DNA of 38,890 nucleotides from Acidimicrobiales bacterium (lineage in GTDB: Bacteria; Actinomycetota; Acidimicrobiia; Acidimicrobiales; JAUJNH01), in NCBI GenBank assembly GCA_030448245.1, contig JAUJNH010000001.1, positions 279,044-317,933 of the forward strand. Reading direction: 5' to 3'. This document shows positions 24,542 to 36,990 of the stretch, piece after piece. Below the pieces are notes generated by a model. It had not been told where the DNA came from. It worked only from the letters and a program-made list of their open reading frames with translations, and did no database searches. The position numbers and the translations under genes were made by a program. Within the stretch, counting starts at the first letter, position 1; the number at the start of each line of letters is the position of its first letter.

Positions 24542-25738
24542 ATGACCAAGCGGGTGGTGCTCGCGTACTCCGGCGGGCTCGACACGAGCGTGGCCGTGAA
24601 GTGGATGGGCGAGGAGATGGGGGTCGAGGTCATCGCCGTGGCCTGCGACGTCGGCCAGGGCGGCACCGACGCCGAAGGCTACTGGAACATGATCTGCGAG
24701 CGGGCGCTGGCGGCCGGCGCCGTCGAGGCCGAGGTGGTGGACTGCCGCGAGGAGTACGCCAGCGACTACTGCGTCCCGGCCCTCAAGGCGAACGCCCTCT
24801 ACGAGGGCCGCTACCCGCTCGTCTCGTCCCTGTCCCGGCCGGTGATCGTGAAGAAGCTGGTCGACGCGGCCCGCCGCCACGACGCCGGGGCCGTGGCCCA
24901 CGGCTGCACGGGCAAGGGAAACGACCAGGTCCGCTTCGAGGTGTCGACCCGGGCCCTGGCCCCCGACCTCGAGGTGGTGGCCCCGGTGCGCATGTGGGGC
25001 CTGACCCGCGAGCAGGCCATCCAGTACGCGGGGCGCTTCGACATCCCCATCACCCAGTCGAAGGAGAAGCTGTACTCGATCGACGACAACCTGTGGGGCC
25101 GGGCCATCGAGTGCGGCGAGATGGAGGACCCGTGGGCCGAGCCCCCCGAGGGGGTCTGGGAGATGACCACGGTGCGGGCCGCCGAGGACCGCGAGGTGAC
25201 CATCGAGTTCCTGGCGGGCACGCCCATCGCCGTCGACGGGTCGCAGATGAGCCCGGCCGGGATCATCGAGTGCCTCACCGACGTGGTCGGTGGCTACGGC
25301 TGGGGCCGCATCGACATGGTCGAGAACCGCCGCGTGGGCATCAAGAGCCGGGAGACCTACGAGGCGCCCGGCGCCCTCGCCCTCATCCTGGCCCACCAGG
25401 ACCTCGAGTCGATCACCCTCGAGCGGGACGTGGCCCACGAGAAGCTGCGACTCGAGCACCGCTACGCCGAGCTGATCTACGACGGCCTGTGGTTCAGCCC
25501 CCTCCGCCTGGCGCTCGATGCGTTCATCGAGGAGAGCCAGCGCCACGTCACCGGCGAGGTGCGGCTCAAGCTCGAGCGGGGCGTGTGCCGGCCCAACGGC
25601 CGCCGCAGCCCCAAGAGCCTCTACGACTACGGCCTGGCCACCTACGACGCCGCCGACTCGTTCCGCCACGACGACGCCGAGGGCTTCGTCCGCCTCTGGG
25701 GCCTGGGCGTGCAGACGTGGGCGGCCCGCCAGGGGTGA
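24542..25738 (+). CDS. argG: Argininosuccinate synthase
   Basis: ATP-dependent joining of citrulline and aspartate. The 398-residue protein starts MTKRVVLAYSGGLDTSVAVK with the PP-loop motif SGGLDTS. It continues with HGCTGKGNDQVRFE, KEKLYSIDDNLWGRAIE and GRRSPKSLYDY, all family features. I prefer ATG 24542 because AGGAAGG lies ten bases upstream. In-frame ATG 24533 would be too close to that site. The stop overlaps a GTG that opens a damaged lipoprotein-like frame. Confidence 0.95.
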   Translation: MTKRVVLAYSGGLDTSVAVKWMGEEMGVEVIAVACDVGQGGTDAEGYWNMICERALAAGAVEAEVVDCREEYASDYCVPALKANALYEGRYPLVSSLSRPVIVKKLVDAARRHDAGAVAHGCTGKGNDQVRFEVSTRALAPDLEVVAPVRMWGLTREQAIQYAGRFDIPITQSKEKLYSIDDNLWGRAIECGEMEDPWAEPPEGVWEMTTVRAAEDREVTIEFLAGTPIAVDGSQMSPAGIIECLTDVVGGYGWGRIDMVENRRVGIKSRETYEAPGALALILAHQDLESITLERDVAHEKLRLEHRYAELIYDGLWFSPLRLALDAFIEESQRHVTGEVRLKLERGVCRPNGRRSPKSLYDYGLATYDAADSFRHDDAEGFVRLWGLGVQTWAARQG

Positions 25739-26190
25739 CCCGCAACCGTCAATCCGTGCCACCGGCCCGAGCACTCGCCGCCGCCTCGCTGGCCGCCGTC
25801 CCGGCGGGCTGCAGGGACAGCGGCACATCGCCCTCGCCACAACGGCCGCTCCTGCGCCTGCACCGGTGTCGCCCGAGGCGCTGAAGGCGGCGCTGCTGGT
25901 GCCAGCCGACGTGCCCGGTGCCGACCCGTCGGCGTCGCAGGCACAGGACTGCGACGACAGCGCCTGCTTCCCGGGCAACCCGCTCGGCGCCGTCGTCTAC
26001 CCGGGCGAGGTGGAGAGCGCCGACCTCGAGCTGCTCCAGGGCGGGGTCCGGCGCACCTTCGCCTCGTCCGCCCGGACGGCCACGACCGAGCAGGCCACCG
26101 AGTTCGTCACCTTCGCCTCGGCGTCGGGATCAGCGTGCGTGGTGGAGGCCCTCAAGCGGGGATCACCCGGCACCCCGCTAGGTTCGCTGG
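25735..26190 (+). pseudogene. Lipoprotein-like gene remnant between argG and argH
   Basis: A GTG overlapping the argG stop opens MTRNRQSVPPARALAAASLA, then AVPAGC. This is a basic n-region, hydrophobic stretch and lipobox-like cysteine. After GCRDSGTSPSP one missing base (about 25840-25855) shifts the frame to TTAAPAPAPVSPEALKAALL, VPADVPGADPS and GVRRTFASSARTATTEQATE. That frame then runs into argH with no stop of its own. A Pro/Thr linker followed by a small extracellular domain is typical of actinobacterial lipoproteins, and VPADVPG recalls PknH-type sensor domains. The loss of a C-terminus suggests a decaying gene cut off by argH. It fills the 455 bases between argG and argH. Confidence 0.5.
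26179..26184 (+). promoter_or_regulatory. -10 box TAGGTT upstream of argH
   Basis: TAGGTT ends nine bases before the argH ATG, and there is no convincing Shine-Dalgarno sequence in between. It suggests that argH has its own start site in addition to any read-through from argG. Confidence 0.4.
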
Positions 26191-26193
26191 CCG

Positions 26194-27585
26194 ATGGGCA
26201 CGCTCTGGCACGGGCGCTTCGAGGGGGGACCGGCCGAGGCGCTGCTGGCCTACACGGTCAGCCTCCCCTTCGACCGCCGCCTGGCCGCGGTCGACATCGC
26301 CGGCTCGAGGGCGCACGTGCGGGGCCTGGGCCGGGTGGGGCTCGTGTCGCCAGACGAGGAGGTAGCCGTGCTGGCCGCCCTCGACCAGGTCGAGGCCGAG
26401 ATGGCCGCGGGGACGTTCACCTACCTCCGCACGGACGAGGACGTGCACACGGCCGTCGAGCGGCGGGTCACCGAGCTGGCCGGCGACGCGGGCGCCAAGC
26501 TGCACACCGGCCGGAGCCGCAACGACCAGGTGGCCACCGACCTCCGCCTGTGGTGCAAGGGGGCCCTGCTCGAGGTCGCCGACGGCGCGCTGGCCCTCCA
26601 GGAGGTCCTCCTGGACCGGGCCGAGGAGGCGGGAGACGCCTACCTGCCCGGCTACACCCACCTGCAGCGGGCCCAGCCCGTCCTGCTGGCCCACCACCTC
26701 CTCGCCCACCTGTGGGCACTGTCGCGCGACGTGGACCGCCTCTTCGACTGCCGGCGCCGCCTCGACGTCTCGCCGCTCGGGGCTGGAGCCCTGGCCGGCA
26801 CGTCGTTGCCCCTCGACCCCGACGCCACCTCGGCCGACCTCGGCTTCGCCTGCCGCTTCGAGAACAGCCTCGACGCCACGTCGGACCGGGACTTCGTGGC
26901 CGAGGTCCTGTTCTGCCTCGCCCTGCTCGGGGTGCACCTGTCCCGCCTGGGCGAGGAGATCGTGCTGTGGTCCAGCGAGGAGTTCGGTTTCCTCCGCCTC
27001 GACGACGCCTACAGCACCGGCAGCTCGATGCTGCCGCAGAAGAAGAACCCCGACATCGCCGAGCTGGCCCGCGGCAAGGCCGGCCGGCTCATCGGCTCGC
27101 TCGCCGGCTTCCTGGCCACCCTGAAGGGCCTGCCGCTGTCCTACAACCGGGACCTGCAGGAGGGTAGCGAGCCGCTGTTCGACGCCGTCGACCAGGTGAT
27201 CCTCGGCCTGTCGGCCCTGGGGGGCCTGGTCCGGACGGCCACGTTCGAGCTCGACCGCATGCGGGCGGCCGCCGACGACCCGGCCGCCGCCGCCGTCGAC
27301 CTGGCCGAGCACCTCGTCCGGGGGGGCACCCCTTTTCGCGCCGCCCACGCCGTGGTCGGCGGCCTGGTGCGCACGGCGCTCGCCGGCGGGGCGCCGCTGG
27401 CCGACCTGGTGGCCGCCCACCCCGACCTGGGCCCGGAGGCCGCCGCCCTCCTCCACCCCGGCGTGCCGGTGGCCAACCGCACCAGCCCTGGCGGTGCCGG
27501 CCCGGTGGCGGTCTCGGTGCAGCTGGACCGGGCCCACCAGCGCCTGGCCACCGACCGGGACCGCCACGGGGCGGCCTCCGCCTGA
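26194..27585 (+). CDS. argH: Argininosuccinate lyase
   Basis: Last step of the pathway: splits argininosuccinate into arginine and fumarate. The 463-residue protein starts GTLWHGRFEGGPAEALLAY. It has the three conserved regions of the fumarase/lyase superfamily: KLHTGRSRNDQVATDLRLW, GYTHLQRAQPVLLAHHL and the signature TGSSMLPQKKNPDIAELARG at about residues 275-294. The frame is intact and the length normal. The ATG was chosen because the conserved N-terminus begins there. mpg begins two bases after the stop. Confidence 0.95.
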   Translation: MGTLWHGRFEGGPAEALLAYTVSLPFDRRLAAVDIAGSRAHVRGLGRVGLVSPDEEVAVLAALDQVEAEMAAGTFTYLRTDEDVHTAVERRVTELAGDAGAKLHTGRSRNDQVATDLRLWCKGALLEVADGALALQEVLLDRAEEAGDAYLPGYTHLQRAQPVLLAHHLLAHLWALSRDVDRLFDCRRRLDVSPLGAGALAGTSLPLDPDATSADLGFACRFENSLDATSDRDFVAEVLFCLALLGVHLSRLGEEIVLWSSEEFGFLRLDDAYSTGSSMLPQKKNPDIAELARGKAGRLIGSLAGFLATLKGLPLSYNRDLQEGSEPLFDAVDQVILGLSALGGLVRTATFELDRMRAAADDPAAAAVDLAEHLVRGGTPFRAAHAVVGGLVRTALAGGAPLADLVAAHPDLGPEAAALLHPGVPVANRTSPGGAGPVAVSVQLDRAHQRLATDRDRHGAASA

Positions 27586-27587
27586 GC

Positions 27588-28220
27588 GTGCAGCCCGTCA
27601 GCCCGGCCGTCGTCGCCCGCGATCCCCGGCTCGTCGCCCCCGACCTCTTGGGGCTGGTGCTGCGCCACGGGGACCGGGCCGGTCGCATCGTCGAGGTCGA
27701 GGCCTACTGCGGGGCCGAGGACCCGGCCGCCCACACCTACCGCGGCCGCACGGCTCGCAACGCCACGATGTTCGGCCGCGCCGGGCTCCTCTACGTGTAC
27801 CGCTCCTACGGCCTGCACTGGTGCGCCAACGTCGTGTGCGGCCAGGAGGGGGAGGGCCTGGCCGTCCTCGTCCGCGCCCTCCAGCCCCTCGAGGGCCTCG
27901 AGGCGATGCGGTCGGACCGGAGCGTGGCCCTCCGCCCCGGAGCCTCGCCACCGGCCGATCGCGACCTGTGCCGGGGACCGGGACGGCTGTGCCAGGCCCT
28001 GGGCATCGCCGGCGAGCACGACGCCGCCGACCTCCTGTCCGGCGAGCGCGGCCCGCGCCTCCTGGACGACGGCTGGCGACCCCCGCAGGTCGAGCAGGGC
28101 GTGCGGGTGGGCATCTCGGTGGCCGTCGACCGGCCCTGGCGGTGGTGGGTGGCGGGCGCTCGGGAGGTCTCGCCGGGCCGGGGGCGCCCTCGGGCAGGTC
28201 GGCCGGGGCGACCAGGTTGA
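27588..28220 (+). CDS. mpg: 3-methyladenine DNA glycosylase, MPG/AAG family
   Basis: Removes alkylated purines such as 3-methyladenine from DNA by base excision. The 210-residue protein has the family core GRIVEVEAYCGAEDPAAHTY with the catalytic Glu, RGRTARNATMFGRAGLLYVY, and YGLHWCANVVCG. The C-terminal part has CRGPGRLCQALGI and VRVGISVAVDRPWRWWV. It starts at GTG, two bases after argH, so it is probably the last gene of the arg transcript. An argH-mpg neighbourhood is known in actinobacteria. A tail of about 20 Arg/Gly/Pro residues may be non-conserved. The stop lies within a possible upstream rrn promoter. Confidence 0.92.
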   Translation: MQPVSPAVVARDPRLVAPDLLGLVLRHGDRAGRIVEVEAYCGAEDPAAHTYRGRTARNATMFGRAGLLYVYRSYGLHWCANVVCGQEGEGLAVLVRALQPLEGLEAMRSDRSVALRPGASPPADRDLCRGPGRLCQALGIAGEHDAADLLSGERGPRLLDDGWRPPQVEQGVRVGISVAVDRPWRWWVAGAREVSPGRGRPRAGRPGRPG

Positions 28221-28248
28221 CCGCCTCGAACCGGGGCGGGTGTAGGGT
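28217..28248 (+). promoter_or_regulatory. Possible upstream rrn promoter P1
   Basis: TTGACC (28217-28222) and TAGGGT (28243-28248) are separated by 20 bases, longer than ideal. The -35 overlaps the mpg stop codon. It is weaker than the promoter at 28348. Confidence 0.3.
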
Positions 28249-28347
28249 CGCTGCCCCTGGGGACGAGGACCCGTCTGAGCGGGTGGCGGTGACGCCGCCC
28301 GAGCGGCAGGAGCTCGTTCCCCGGAATCCGAGGGAGGTCCTCCTCGG

Positions 28348-28377
28348 TTGACATCACAGGATCGGAGAGGGTAGGTT
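28348..28377 (+). promoter_or_regulatory. Main rRNA operon promoter
   Basis: Consensus -35 TTGACA (28348-28353), an 18-base spacer and -10 TAGGTT (28372-28377). This is the best sigma-70-type promoter in the window and lies about 295 bases before mature 16S rRNA. Transcription should begin near 28384. The stretch 28221-28672 has no gene and holds this promoter, the leader hairpin and the 16S processing arm. Confidence 0.7.
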
Positions 28378-28387
28378 TCCTCTCCGC

Positions 28388-28411
28388 CTCGGAGGGCAGT
28401 GCTCCTCCGAG
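28388..28411 (+). other. Leader hairpin of the rrn transcript
   Basis: Perfect eight-base stem CTCGGAGG / CCTCCGAG with an eight-base loop, starting about four bases into the predicted transcript. It could stabilise the 5' end or act in antitermination; the role is inferred. A second imperfect inverted repeat (CCGAGGGAGG with TCCTCCTCGG) lies just before the -35 box. Confidence 0.4.
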
Positions 28412-28490
28412 CAGGGTGGCGGTCAACGCCATCCGGAGCAGGCAGGTGGGTCACCTCCGTCGCCCAGCGACATGTGCCCCGCACCCGCCA

Positions 28491-28520
28491 CGAGCGCTCC
28501 TTGACAACGGAACAGAGGAA
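28491..28520 (+). other. Left arm of the 16S processing stem
   Basis: Thirty bases starting CGAGCGCTCCTTGACAAC are complementary to 30327-30356 in the 16S-23S spacer at 27 of 30 positions. Pairing would loop out the 16S rRNA for RNase III-type cleavage. The arm contains CCTTGACAAC, which recurs as CCTTGAGAAC before 23S rRNA and resembles the TTTGAGAACTC element of actinobacterial rrn leaders. Confidence 0.7.
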
Positions 28521-28672
28521 GCCAAAAGCAAGTGCGGGCGAGCGACGGTCAAACGTCGACTCGACCAAACCTCGTAGTAAACACTTCAACGGACAACAAA
28601 TTACCAGTTCCGTTCTTGTGTCAGTTGGCTGAGACGGGTGCGAGCTCGTTGAGGCCGGCTCTACATCAGTAC

Positions 28673-30184
<1,512 letters not shown>

Positions 30185-30326
30185 AGTCACTCGACCTGCG
30201 GTCATCTTTCAACCGTCCGCAGGGACTCTTTGTTGACCACTTGCTACTCGGCCTTCGGCGCAGCTGCCAGCGGGCAGGCTCGAGACCTCGGTCTCGCCTG
30301 GACCCCCGCCACGCCGTCGGTCGGGC

Positions 30327-30356
30327 CTCCTCTGTTCCGTTGTGAGGGAGCGCTCG
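30327..30356 (+). other. Right arm of the 16S processing stem
   Basis: Complementary to 28491-28520 (27 of 30 positions, plus wobble). It includes TCTGTTCCGTTGT, which pairs with ACAACGGAACAGA in the leader. Confidence 0.7.
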
Positions 30357-30434
30357 CCCTCGTCCGCCATCGGCGGGCGGGGGCTTCGGCGCTCCCTCGA
30401 CCGCCCCGGGCCTCGGCTCGGGAGACGATCGCCC

Positions 30435-30462
30435 CTTGAGAACTCCATAGCGAGCACGAGCA
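30435..30462 (+). other. Left arm of the 23S processing stem
   Basis: Twenty-eight bases beginning CTTGAGAACTCCATAGCG pair with 33541-33568 at 25 of 28 positions. The helix continues inward toward the mature 23S ends. Confidence 0.7.
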
Positions 30463-30470
30463 TCTTTGTT

Positions 30471-33534
<3,064 letters not shown>

Positions 33535-33540
33535 AAGCCC

Positions 33541-33568
33541 TGCTCGTGCTCGCTATGGAACGCTCAAG
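33541..33568 (+). other. Right arm of the 23S processing stem
   Basis: Pairs with 30435-30462 (25 of 28 positions). It starts TGCTCGTGCTCGCTATGG directly after the mature 23S end. Confidence 0.7.
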
Positions 33569-33596
33569 GTGCAGTCTTTTTGACAGCTGAGCGACG

Positions 33597-33717
33597 GTTT
33601 CCGGTGGCCATGGCTGCGGAGTCACACCCGTTCCCTTCCCGAACACGGAAGTTAAGCCCGCACGCGCCGATGGTACTTGGAGGGCATCCTCCTGGGAGAG
33701 TAGGTTGCCGCCGGATC
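33597..33717 (+). rRNA. rrf: 5S ribosomal RNA
   Basis: About 120 bases beginning GTTTCCGGTGGCCATGGC. It contains the conserved CCCGAACACGGAAGTTAAGC loop region and a GGGAGAGTAGGTTGCCGCC 3' half. Terminal pairing of CCGGTGGC with GCCGCCGG fixes the ends to within a few bases. Confidence 0.95.
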
Positions 33718-33729
33718 ATCTCGAAGGCT

Positions 33730-33763
33730 GAGGCCCCCTGGCATGCGCCGGGGGGCCTCAGTC
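33730..33763 (+). terminator. rRNA operon terminator
   Basis: A 15-pair hairpin: CTGAGGCCCCC with GGGGGCCTCAG, one T-G wobble, then GGC / GCC around an ATGC loop. It begins 12 bases after 5S. There is no T run, as often in high-GC actinobacteria. Confidence 0.75.
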
Positions 33764-33789
33764 GCGTCCGGCGCTAGTGTTGTTTCCCC

Positions 33790-35460
33790 ATGCCCTCGCC
33801 CCAGGACGACGACGAACCGGGGTCCCGCCGGCAGAGGGAGGGGTCGGGCGGGGGTGGCCGGCCGGGCCGCAGCGACGGGCGACCGCCGCGGCGCGAGAGG
33901 GGCGATGGCCGCGGGCCCGGTGGGGGCGCTCGGAGCGCCGGTGAGGGTGACCAGCGCGAGTCGGGGCCCTCACGCCGGGGACAGGCCGCCCGCTCGGGAG
34001 CAGGGAGGCAGGACGGAGCGTCCTCGCCGCGAGGTCGGGATGGGCGGCCGCCGTTCCGCCGCTCGGAAGGCGGTTCGCCGGCTCGGCGAGACGAAGGCCG
34101 TCCCCCCTTCCGCCGGACCCAGGATGGAGCCGCGCCTCGCGGCTCGAGCGGTGGCGCGCCTCGCTCCGGGAAGGCGGCGCCCCGGGCGGACGGCGGCCGG
34201 CCGTTCCCCCGTTCACCGGGCGGGGCGGGCTCTCGGGGTGGCTCGGGCCGGCCGCCCTTCCGGCGGGCCGGGGATCGGCCGGCGCCGGAGGGAGCGCCTG
34301 CCCGTCGCGCCAGCGACGACGGCCGCGCCCGGGACCGGCCGGGTGGCGCCGACTCGCCCGCCCGAGCGACGGACGGTCGTGCACGTTCGGGCGGACCGGG
34401 CCGTACGGCCGGAGGCGGCGTCTCCCGAGAGCCGAGCGGCCGGCCGGGACCGGCCCGTACGAGCCGGGACGCACCTGGCTCGGGCTCGCGCCGAGGGACG
34501 GATGGCCGGAACGGCGGCAGCCGACCCGGGGCCGACCGGGAGCGGGGGGATGACCGTCGGCGGGACGGCTCGCCGCAGCGGCCCGGGCCGCCGGACGGTC
34601 GCAGCCAGGGGCGGGGTCGGCCCGACGGGCTGCGCGAGCTGCCGGCGGGCGGGCGGGGCTGGGGCGGGCTGGCGCGCAAGGGGACCCGGAACCTCGGCGA
34701 GCGCAAGTGGGAGGGCGCCGACCACGCCGACCGGCCGGAGCCGACACCGCCGGACGGCTGGGAGCCGGACCGCTGGATCGAGGAGGCGCCCGAGCCGGGG
34801 CCGCCGCCGCCGGCTCGTCGCCGCCCGCCGCGGCCCCTCCCGCCGGAGGTCACCGACGAGCTCGGCCGGGCGGCCAGCCCGGCCCGGACCGCGAAGCTGG
34901 CGGCCCGGCTGTCCGACGCGGTGCGGGCGTTCGAGCGGGACCGGTTCCAGGAAGCCCGGCAGCTCTTGCAGCCGGTCGCCGAGGAGCTGCCGGCCGTGGC
35001 GACCGTGCGGGAGCTGCTGGGGCTCACGTACTACCGCCTCGGCCAGTGGGCCCAGGCTGTCCGCGAGCTCGACGCGTACACCGTCCTCACCAGCTCGACC
35101 TCGGCCCACGCGGTGCTGGCCGACGCCAACCGGGCCCTCGGCCGGCACGGCCGGGTGGCCGAGCTGTGGGAGGAGGTCCGGGCGGCTTCGGAGGACCCGG
35201 CCACCGTGGCCGAGGGACGCATCGTGGCCGCCGGGAGCCTGGCCGACCAGGGCCGGCTCGACGAGGCGATCCGCCTGCTCGAGCAGGGGCGCCTCACGGC
35301 GAAGCGCCCCGAGGACCACCACCTGCGGCTGTGGTACGCCCTGGCCGACCTGTACGAGCGGGTCGGCGAGCTGCCTCGGGCCCGGGATCTGTTCGGGCGG
35401 GTCGCCCGCCACGACCCCGAGTTCGTCGACGTCGTGGAGCGGCGGCGAGCGTTGGGCTAG
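33790..35460 (+). CDS. TPR protein with long Arg/Gly-rich disordered N-terminus
   Basis: A 556-residue protein. Residues 1 to about 330 are almost only Gly, Arg, Pro, Ser, Ala and Asp and should be disordered. This part repeats GRPPFRR at 85-91, 103-109 and 153-159, with a variant GRPFPR at 136. A conserved-looking bridge follows (RGWGGLARKGTRNLGERKW, GWEPDRWIEEAPEP). Residues from about 365 to the end form TPR-type helical pairs (AVRAFERDRFQEARQLLQPV, LLGLTYYRLGQWAQAVRELD, LADQGRLDEAIRLLEQGRL, ADLYERVGELPRARDLFGRV). There is no signal peptide. Being just downstream of the rrn operon and rich in RG motifs, it might bind RNA or ribosome precursors, but that is inference. TAGTGT lies nine bases before the ATG. 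Confidence 0.82.
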   Translation: MPSPQDDDEPGSRRQREGSGGGGRPGRSDGRPPRRERGDGRGPGGGARSAGEGDQRESGPSRRGQAARSGAGRQDGASSPRGRDGRPPFRRSEGGSPARRDEGRPPFRRTQDGAAPRGSSGGAPRSGKAAPRADGGRPFPRSPGGAGSRGGSGRPPFRRAGDRPAPEGAPARRASDDGRARDRPGGADSPARATDGRARSGGPGRTAGGGVSREPSGRPGPARTSRDAPGSGSRRGTDGRNGGSRPGADRERGDDRRRDGSPQRPGPPDGRSQGRGRPDGLRELPAGGRGWGGLARKGTRNLGERKWEGADHADRPEPTPPDGWEPDRWIEEAPEPGPPPPARRRPPRPLPPEVTDELGRAASPARTAKLAARLSDAVRAFERDRFQEARQLLQPVAEELPAVATVRELLGLTYYRLGQWAQAVRELDAYTVLTSSTSAHAVLADANRALGRHGRVAELWEEVRAASEDPATVAEGRIVAAGSLADQGRLDEAIRLLEQGRLTAKRPEDHHLRLWYALADLYERVGELPRARDLFGRVARHDPEFVDVVERRRALG

Positions 35461-35542
35461 GGCTGGCGCTGTCACAGCGGCCGGGCAGGATGCAGGTGGC
35501 TTCCCCCTGCTGCACCGCCGCCCTCCCTCGAGGGGAACCGCC

Positions 35543-35896
35543 ATGCCCATCAACCTCGCCGTGCTCCTCGGCACCCTGTCCAAGACCCCCGAGCCCCGCC
35601 TGCTGGCCGACGGCAGCACCGTGTGGGAACTCGACCTGTCGATCCGCCAGGAGGGCCACCCCACGGCCACCGTCCCCGTCTCGTGGGCCACACCGCCCAG
35701 CGGGGTGGAGCCCGGCAGCTGGTCGTCGGGCGACGAGCTCCTCGTGGTGGGAGCCGTCCGCCGGCGGTTCTACCGGGCCGGCGGGGCCACGGTCAGCCGC
35801 ACCGACGTCCTGGCCGACGCGGTCGTCCCGGCCCGCCAGCGCAAGCGGGCGGCCACCGTGCTGGCCGACGCGCTCGAGGTGCTCAGCGCCGGCTGA
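35543..35896 (+). CDS. SSB-like OB-fold protein
   Basis: A 117-residue protein resembling the OB fold of single-stranded DNA-binding proteins: INLAVLLGTLSKTPEPRLLA, then STVWELDLSIRQEG, DELLVVGAVRRRFYRAGG and SRTDVLADAVVPARQRKRAA. It lacks the acidic C-terminal tip (DDDIPF-type) through which true SSB recruits partners, and it is short. It is more likely an accessory SSB paralogue than the replicative protein. GAGGGG lies seven bases before the ATG. It follows the TPR gene by 82 bases and may share its transcript. Its nucleic-acid preference is unknown. Confidence 0.75.
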   Translation: MPINLAVLLGTLSKTPEPRLLADGSTVWELDLSIRQEGHPTATVPVSWATPPSGVEPGSWSSGDELLVVGAVRRRFYRAGGATVSRTDVLADAVVPARQRKRAATVLADALEVLSAG

Positions 35897-35922
35897 GGGG
35901 GGCCCGCCGGGGGCGCTGCGAG

Positions 35923-35928
35923 TAGGCT
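35923..35928 (+). promoter_or_regulatory. -10 box TAGGCT, leaderless start of the aldolase gene
   Basis: TAGGCT is followed by six bases and the ATG at 35935, with no ribosome-binding site between them. Confidence 0.5.
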
Positions 35929-35934
35929 CCGCGC

Positions 35935-36990
35935 ATGGCTGACATCGCGTCAATCCTCGGCCCCGACGCTGACGACCTGCTCAACCACGAGTGCAAGGGC
36001 GTCACCAAGGACGAGCTGGTCCTGCCAGGCCCTGACTTCGTCGATCGCGTGCTGCTGCACAGCGACCGCCCGGTGCCGGTGCTGCGCAACCTCCAGCTGC
36101 TGCTCAACACGGGGCGGCTGGCCGGGACGGGCTACACCTCGATCCTGCCGGTCGACCAGGGGATCGAGCACTCCGGCGCGGCCAGCTTCGCCAAGAACCC
36201 GCAGTACTTCGACCCGGCCAACCTGGCGGAGCTGGGCCTCGAGGCGGGCTGCAACGCCTTTGTGTCGACCTTCGGCTCCCTCGGGATCATCGCCCGGCGC
36301 TACGCCCACAAGATCCCGTTCATCGTCAAGCTCAACCACAACGAGCTGCTCACCTACCCGAACCAGTTCGATCAGGTGATGTTCGGGTCGGTCCGTCAGG
36401 CTGCCGACCTGGGGGCCGTCGGCGTGGGCGCCACCATCTACTTCGGGTCCGACCGGTCCACCCGCCAGATCCGAGAGGTGTCCGAGGCGTTCGCCGAGGC
36501 TCACAGCCTCGGGCTGTTCACCGTGCTGTGGTGCTACCTCCGCAACCCGGCCTTCAAGACCGAGGCCGGCGACGACCACACCGCGGCCGACCTCACGGGC
36601 CAGGCCGACCACCTCGGCGCCACCATCCAGGCCGACATCATCAAGCAGAAGCTGCCGGAGCGCAACGGCGGCTACGGCCGGCTGAAGGGGTACGGCAAGA
36701 CCGACCCGCTCGTCTACGACACGCTCACCACCGACCACCCGATCGACCTGACCCGCTGGCAGATCGCCAACGCCTACATGGGCCGGGTGCCCACCATCAA
36801 CTCCGGCGGGGAGAGCAAGGGCCAGGGCGACGTCGAGCAGGCCGTGCGGACCGCGGTGGTCAACAAGCGCGCCGGTGGCATGGGCCTCATCGTCGGCCGC
36901 AAGGCGTTCCAGCGCCCGCGGGCGGAGGGCGTCGCCCTCCTCAACGCCCTCCAGGACGTCTACCTCGACGAGTCGGTCACCATCGCCTAG
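35935..36990 (+). CDS. fbaB: Class I fructose-bisphosphate aldolase (FbaB/DhnA family)
   Basis: Schiff-base aldolase that reversibly splits fructose 1,6-bisphosphate into two trioses. The 351-residue length matches the bacterial DhnA-type family. Visible features are [68 protein letters not shown] and [13 protein letters not shown] with the phosphate-binding [16 protein letters not shown] basic residue of the IKQK or VKLNH segment is the expected Schiff-base lysine, but I cannot decide which from sequence alone. The gene is monocistronic, and its stop TAG shares a CTAG with the stop of the convergent DUF1015 gene. Confidence 0.92.
   Translation: MADIASILGPDADDLLNHECKGVTKDELVLPGPDFVDRVLLHSDRPVPVLRNLQLLLNTGRLAGTGYTSILPVDQGIEHSGAASFAKNPQYFDPANLAELGLEAGCNAFVSTFGSLGIIARRYAHKIPFIVKLNHNELLTYPNQFDQVMFGSVRQAADLGAVGVGATIYFGSDRSTRQIREVSEAFAEAHSLGLFTVLWCYLRNPAFKTEAGDDHTAADLTGQADHLGATIQADIIKQKLPERNGGYGRLKGYGKTDPLVYDTLTTDHPIDLTRWQIANAYMGRVPTINSGGESKGQGDVEQAVRTAVVNKRAGGMGLIVGRKAFQRPRAEGVALLNALQDVYLDESVTIA

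Noticed and set aside
28501..28530. TTGACA at 28501 as a third rrn promoter
   Set aside because: No -10 box lies 16-19 bases downstream, and the hexamer is inside the 16S processing arm that pairs with the spacer.
33743..35896. 717-codon frame covering the TPR gene and the SSB-like gene
   Set aside because: Only its last 117 codons are meaningful (35543-35896). The remainder is an out-of-frame reading of the TPR gene.
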